From assembly GCA_043778315.1 (NCBI GenBank), contig JAYWGJ010000091.1, forward strand, positions 1-8,630: a DNA stretch of 8,630 nucleotides, read 5' to 3'. The notes under the pieces were generated by a model that was not told the DNA's origin, did not search any database, and saw only the letters and a program-made list of their open reading frames with translations. The DNA comes from JBEEMU01 sp043778315 (lineage in GTDB: Bacteria; Bacteroidota; Bacteroidia; Chitinophagales; Saprospiraceae). Shown in pieces: positions 6,194 through 8,630 of this stretch. Position numbers and translations under genes: made by a program. Position 1 is the stretch's first letter. The number at the start of each line of letters is the position of its first letter.

Positions 6194-8630
6194 ATGAAAA
6201 ACGAAATCATACAAACGTATATAAAACTAAATAGCAATAGTCGTTCTATAACTCGCGGTAAAGCCATTTTTAAGGAAGACGATGTAATAATGCAAAGCAT
6301 CAACTATGAAACAGATACTGCTTTGTTTTATGTGAAAAGCCAGTCGAGCGGCTCGAAATATGAAGTGGAAATTACTGATTTTGATGATTCCGAACACATC
6401 TCTGCAGAATGCGACTGCCCAGTTGAGGATGAGGTTTGCAAACATTGCGTGGCGAGTTTGCTCTATTTGGAGCGCGATATGGCGCAAAACAATATGGTTG
6501 CCTCGATAGAGGTCAATAAAAACCCAGCCGGTTATACCAAAAAAGCAATAGTACCTGATACTCGAACGAAAGAAGAAATTGCAGCCGAATTAAAAAAGAA
6601 ACTCGACGCGGAAAACGAGCGCAAAAAAAATGCTGTGTATGCGTTTCGCATGTCAAATTTTTCAGCGTGGACGATAGAAAATACTTGGAGTTCGAAAGCG
6701 AGAAGCGAGGGCGAAATGCTTTTGCGATTGATGGGCGTGACGCTAACGCCGAACAAGGATAAATCTGTAAATGCGATTGTCAAAGACCCGTTTACAGGGC
6801 AAAGTATCGAGTATGCCGTTTATATCGAAAAAACGGGACAAGGACAATACGCAGGACGCTGCACTTGTCGGGCATTGGTAAAAGGCTCGGGCTGTGCGCA
6901 CCGCGCCGCTGTATTATTGGCGATAGAAAAAACTTATGGGCAGGACGGTTTTGAGCTATTCCGCGATTTTGACCTAGAAAAAAATAGTCTTTTAGTGCCT
7001 TTTGGCTATACTATAAATGATAATTTGAGCGGTAAATTTGAGTTTTATTTTCAACACTCCAAACTTAACGTCAGGGTTTTGGACTCGAGCATTATGTCTG
7101 TCGATGCGCTAGTGCAAACTGCCGCAAAAGCGAAACCGCAGGTTGCGCCCGTCGACCGTATATTGACGCTCTCCGTCGCAAAAGCGGCTTCGCCCGTATT
7201 GTCTAAAAAAGTGGAAACACACGAGCGGATTAACGCTTTTTTGCTCAAAGAAGACGCAAATAGCTTAGAAATAGCACTTATTAAAGGCAAACCGACCAAA
7301 GAGCGCGACGATATTGCAAGCAGCATAGAGGTAATTACGCAAACAGGGCAGTCGCTTTCGCTCAAATTCCTCCGTGTTTTGGCGGACGACGACTTAGCAA
7401 TTTTACAATATATAAGTGAAATTTCCATCGACGGCATCAAAGAATTACTCAATCAGCCTTATTTGCGCATAAAAAATTGGCAAATTGAAAATATTACCGT
7501 CGAGCAGCAAATGCGCGTTCATATTTTGTGGTCGCAACAATCCGCGCAACTATTTGACTTATTAGCAACAAAATTGGTGTATCGAACGCAATGCAATTTG
7601 TCGGTTATCAGCAACCGCTCGCTTATTACGCCACTGCCACTGGAGACTGATTTTTTATTAGAAATCCGCTTCAAAACAACCCAAAACAACAGTGTAATTT
7701 TGTTGGAAGGCGAAGCCTATCATAAAAAATTCGTCCTAAAACTCGATGCAGTCGGTGTTTCTTATCCGATACCGTATTGTTTGCTATACAAAGGTACGCT
7801 TTACCGCTTGAAACTCGCGCCAGAGCAGTTCGCGCTCTTCAATTCATTTGCGCAACGCGGCAAAATTTCGGTCAGAACGACCCTCAAAGAGCCGTTTATT
7901 AACAATATTTTGAAGCCGATGCAACGTGCATTCGACCTCGAAACTGACCTCGAATTGGCAGGTATTGAGACAATTACACCCGATGCGGTTCGACAATTAT
8001 ACCTCAAAGAAGTGCCAAATATCGATGCCTTAGTTTTTCACCCGATTATGTCTTACAACGATATCCAGGTGGAACTCGACGACCAACCGACACATACTTA
8101 TTTGGGCGGCGGAGAGAACGTGGAGATAGAGCGCGACAGCGCGACCGAAAGCGATTACCGCGATTTTTTGCGGCAGCAACACCCGCAATTTGCGGAACAA
8201 GACTTTTTTTACGAAGACGGTTGCTATTTTTGGCTGCCGCTCGACGATGTTTTAAACAAGGCGTGGTTTATTGATTTTTTTGCTAAAATAAGAGAAGAGG
8301 GCATCGAGATTTTTGGTTTCAACGAACTCAAAAAATTCAAGTATAATACCAATAAAGCCGAAATTCAGATGCGCACATCGTCGGGCATCGATTGGTTTGA
8401 TGTGCAGAGCGACGTGTCGTTTGGCGGCGTTGCCGTTACTTTGCGCGACCTCCAAAAAGCGATTTTCCGCAAGGAAAAATTCGTCAAACTCGCCGACGGT
8501 TCGCTCGGTTTGTTGCCCGAAGAATGGCTCGCAAAATACGGCGCGGTGCTGCGCATGGGCGAAGTGAAAGGCAATAATTTGAAATTGTCAAAAATGCACT
8601 TTATGCTCTTGGAGCAGTTTGAGCAAATCG
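6194..8630 (+). CDS. SNF2-family helicase-like protein, N-terminal part, two SWIM motifs (3' partial)
   Basis: The frame is open from ATG 6194 to the right edge (812 full codons). An in-frame TAA at 6188-6190 makes this the earliest possible start; there is no clear Shine-Dalgarno, as is usual in Bacteroidota. A first SWIM zinc-finger motif (C73, C75, C82, H84) follows a beta-rich lead-in. A charged, probably helical stretch (about 125-146) leads to a second SWIM motif (C223, C225, C234, H236). The long middle (about 240-730) has no motif I recognise. From about 733, DWFDVQSDVSFGG, TLRDLQKAI, LADGSLGLLPEEWLAKYG resembles the bacterial SNF2-associated region that normally precedes the SWI/SNF ATPase. 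No Walker A or DExx box is visible, so the motor should lie beyond the edge, and the full protein is probably over 1200 residues. Inferred role: cytoplasmic ATP-dependent remodelling or translocation on nucleic acid, with the SWIM fingers binding DNA or protein. The SWIM call is firm; the SNF2 call rests on the C-terminal visible part. Confidence 0.88.
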   Translation, partial: MKNEIIQTYIKLNSNSRSITRGKAIFKEDDVIMQSINYETDTALFYVKSQSSGSKYEVEITDFDDSEHISAECDCPVEDEVCKHCVASLLYLERDMAQNNMVASIEVNKNPAGYTKKAIVPDTRTKEEIAAELKKKLDAENERKKNAVYAFRMSNFSAWTIENTWSSKARSEGEMLLRLMGVTLTPNKDKSVNAIVKDPFTGQSIEYAVYIEKTGQGQYAGRCTCRALVKGSGCAHRAAVLLAIEKTYGQDGFELFRDFDLEKNSLLVPFGYTINDNLSGKFEFYFQHSKLNVRVLDSSIMSVDALVQTAAKAKPQVAPVDRILTLSVAKAASPVLSKKVETHERINAFLLKEDANSLEIALIKGKPTKERDDIASSIEVITQTGQSLSLKFLRVLADDDLAILQYISEISIDGIKELLNQPYLRIKNWQIENITVEQQMRVHILWSQQSAQLFDLLATKLVYRTQCNLSVISNRSLITPLPLETDFLLEIRFKTTQNNSVILLEGEAYHKKFVLKLDAVGVSYPIPYCLLYKGTLYRLKLAPEQFALFNSFAQRGKISVRTTLKEPFINNILKPMQRAFDLETDLELAGIETITPDAVRQLYLKEVPNIDALVFHPIMSYNDIQVELDDQPTHTYLGGGENVEIERDSATESDYRDFLRQQHPQFAEQDFFYEDGCYFWLPLDDVLNKAWFIDFFAKIREEGIEIFGFNELKKFKYNTNKAEIQMRTSSGIDWFDVQSDVSFGGVAVTLRDLQKAIFRKEKFVKLADGSLGLLPEEWLAKYGAVLRMGEVKGNNLKLSKMHFMLLEQFEQI
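6410..6445 (+). other. First SWIM zinc-finger motif
   Basis: Residues 73-84 read CDCPVEDEVCKH, fitting the SWIM ligand pattern CxCx(n)CxH with n=6. The helix-like VASLLYLERD that follows is also typical of the family. All four predicted zinc ligands are present. Confidence 0.9.
6860..6901 (+). other. Second SWIM zinc-finger motif
   Basis: Residues 223-236 read CTCRALVKGSGCAH, giving CxCx(8)CxH, followed by a helix-like RAAVLLAIEKTYG. The preceding strands (IVKDPFTGQSIEYAVYIE) mirror the beta lead-in before the first motif. All four ligands are kept, so it is not an obviously degenerate copy. Confidence 0.85.

Noticed and set aside
7051..7452. A 133-codon antisense ORF within the helicase-like gene, and similar ones at 7801-8007 and 8252-8574
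   Set aside because: The + strand frame is continuous and carries motifs (SWIM, SNF2-associated) over the whole span; the antisense frames show none.

Overview
The window reads as chromosomal DNA of a Bacteroidota bacterium, probably of the Cytophagales/Chitinophagales/Flavobacteriales type. The main evidence is two separate genes ending in type IX secretion system (T9SS) type A C-terminal sorting domains (FPNP/YPNP motif, then a beta-rich tail ending in basic residues). The giant surface protein also has modules typical of that phylum, start sites lack a clear Shine-Dalgarno sequence, and the spacers are AT-rich. All recognisable genes are on the + strand.

Layout. (1) Positions 1-4889 hold the 3' part of one very long, Ala/Thr/Val-rich secreted adhesin-like gene; its start lies left of the window. 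It opens with four tandem ~80-residue Ig/PKD-like repeats. Next comes a PKD-like domain apparently split by a nested beta-sandwich, then a ~330-residue super-module present twice with different central domains, another beta-sandwich, an FN3-like segment and the T9SS sorting domain. (2) A strong hairpin terminator lies at 4956-4995. (3) Positions 5050-6049 hold the remains of a second, smaller T9SS-sorted protein. It has no credible N-terminus, two in-frame stops and one frameshift, but its parts can be joined into one continuous protein. (4) A second hairpin terminator lies at 6063-6103. (5) From 6194 to the right edge runs the N-terminal 812 codons of a large SNF2-family helicase-like protein. 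It carries two SWIM zinc-finger motifs and the beginning of the bacterial SNF2-associated region; its ATPase motor would lie beyond the window.

How the parts relate. The two T9SS genes would feed the same export route: Sec to the periplasm, then T9SS to the surface or medium, with cleavage of the sorting domain. Strong terminators separate the three loci, so they are probably independent transcription units. I see no RNA gene, CRISPR array, transposase or prophage gene. The points most worth a second look are the two-unit (477 bp) periodicity of the adhesin repeats, the swapped centres of the 330-residue super-modules, the domain nested within a domain, the reconstructable pseudogene, and the paired SWIM motifs. 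I found no convincing new multi-gene system.
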